Assembly (NCBI RefSeq): GCF_950295315.1
Contig: NC_080171.1
Location: 118,273,247 to 118,337,246, forward strand
From: Erinaceus europaeus
Lineage: Eukaryota; Chordata; Mammalia; Eulipotyphla; Erinaceidae
Direction: 5' to 3'
Length of the DNA: 64,000 nt
Part shown: positions 63,470-64,000 of the stretch, piece by piece
Layout of the letters: each line of letters begins with the position of its first letter
Position numbering within the stretch: position 1 is the first letter of the stretch
Program-made: the position numbers and the translations under genes
The notes under the pieces: generated by a model
Seen by the model: the letters and a program-made list of their open reading frames with translations, nothing else
Database searches by the model: none
What the model was told of the DNA's origin: nothing

Positions 63470-64000
63470 ACCCCAACACACACGCAACACACCACCTCTC
63501 TCTCCTCTCCTCTGTCTCTCTGTCTCTCTGTCTCTGTCTCTCTGTCTGTCTCTCTCCCCCACCCCAACACACACGCAACACACCACCTCTCTCTCCTCTG
63601 TCTCTCTCTCTCTGTCTGTCTGTCTGTCTCCCCCACCCCAACACACACGCAACACACCACTTCTCTCTCCTCTCCTCTGTCTCTCTCTGTCTCTCTGTCT
63701 GTCTCTCTCCCCCACCCCAACACACACACAACACCCCCACTTCTCTCCTCTCCTCTCCTCTCTGTCTCTCTGTCTGTCTCCCCCACCCCAACATACACAC
63801 AACACCCCCACTTCTCTCTCCTCTCCTCTGTCTCTCTCTGTCTCTCTGTCTGTCTGTCTCCCCCACCCCAACACACACGCAACACACCACTTCTCTCTCC
63901 TCTCCTCTGTCTCTCTCTGTCTCTCTGTCTGTCTGTCTCCCCCACCCCAACACACACGCAACACCCCCACCTCTCTCTCCTCTCCTCTATCTCTCTCTGT
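63470..64000 (+). repeat. pyrimidine/CA minisatellite upstream of RAB31
   Basis: Seven tandem units of about 70-90 bp, each beginning CCCCCACCCCAACACACACG, then CAACACACCAC, then CT/GTCT runs. Unit starts near 63470, 63556, 63630, 63709, 63780, 63860 and 63938. Runs off the window end. No stop codons in any minus-strand frame, hence three overlapping 200-codon frames that are not genes. Confidence 0.95.

Larger units (their letters stand above)
62976..63480. promoter_or_regulatory. CpG island and RAB31 promoter
   Basis: Very high GC with frequent CpG. Spans exon 1, the start of intron 1 and about 220 bp upstream of the ATG. No TATA box seen upstream of the start codon, as usual for CpG-island housekeeping promoters. 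Transcription start not determinable by eye. Confidence 0.85.

Noticed and set aside
63251..63970. Three overlapping minus-strand frames of 198-239 residues rich in R, E, T, D, Q
   Set aside because: The repeat unit simply lacks stop codons in every frame; they are upstream of RAB31 and not a gene.

Overview
This is mammalian nuclear DNA, almost certainly from a hedgehog (Erinaceidae). It is saturated with short tRNA-derived SINEs of the kind known from hedgehogs. It carries L1 3' ends and three copies of a non-LTR retrotransposon that I recognise as Vingi, a clade reported among mammals only from hedgehogs. Species and family names are from memory; no search was run.

The only cellular protein-coding gene I can support is RAB31, on the minus strand. 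Exon 1 (start codon and 13 codons) is at 63216-63254 inside a CpG island. Exon 2 is at 7988-8067. The 55 kb between them is intron 1, and 1-7987 is the beginning of intron 2. The exon junction splits the GTP-binding P-loop. Exons 3 onward lie outside the window. All other content is intronic or promoter-proximal and mostly repeats.

Layout: 1-7987 is intron 2, with L1 and SINE fragments, a 76-bp mariner-like MITE and a 660-bp CA/CT minisatellite. 8068-16203 is SINE-rich intron 1. 16204-21404 holds a 101-bp CA array, a small reverse Vingi fragment and a 3.1-kb near-full-length but broken Vingi. 21412-23412 holds LINE 3' ends and a 471-bp solo LTR with a 6-bp target duplication; this LTR contains the 5' half of a tRNA-Gly. 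23413-44400 is SINE/L1 intron with simple repeats. 44482-44859 is a U6 snRNA-LINE chimeric retrocopy. 45184-46060 is an LTR-like sequence with a 202-bp direct duplication. 49263-54253 contains a 235-bp inverted duplication that flanks a 5'-truncated Vingi with an open C-terminal reading frame. 55563-55836 is a SINE carrying a tRNA-Ile 5'-half insertion with a 13-bp target duplication. 62700-64000 is the RAB31 promoter and first-exon region, bounded by a C-rich minisatellite in the intron and a roughly 80-bp pyrimidine/CA minisatellite upstream.

SINE naming used here. Type A is a tRNA-like head, a box ending CAGGTCTGCAGGTGTCT, a pyrimidine tract and an AAC/AAT-rich tail ending in AATAAATAAATA. 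Type A-long is type A plus a hairpin-bounded 3' module. Type B is a tRNA-like head with CACCTGGTTGAGCGCAC and a tail TCTATCCAATAAATAAA. Type C is a short element with CATAATGGTTATGCAAA and ACCATAAGCCAGAGCTGAGC. Types A and B probably correspond to the published hedgehog ERI families, but I cannot assign the published numbers. SINE ends are read by eye and can be off by about 5-15 bp.
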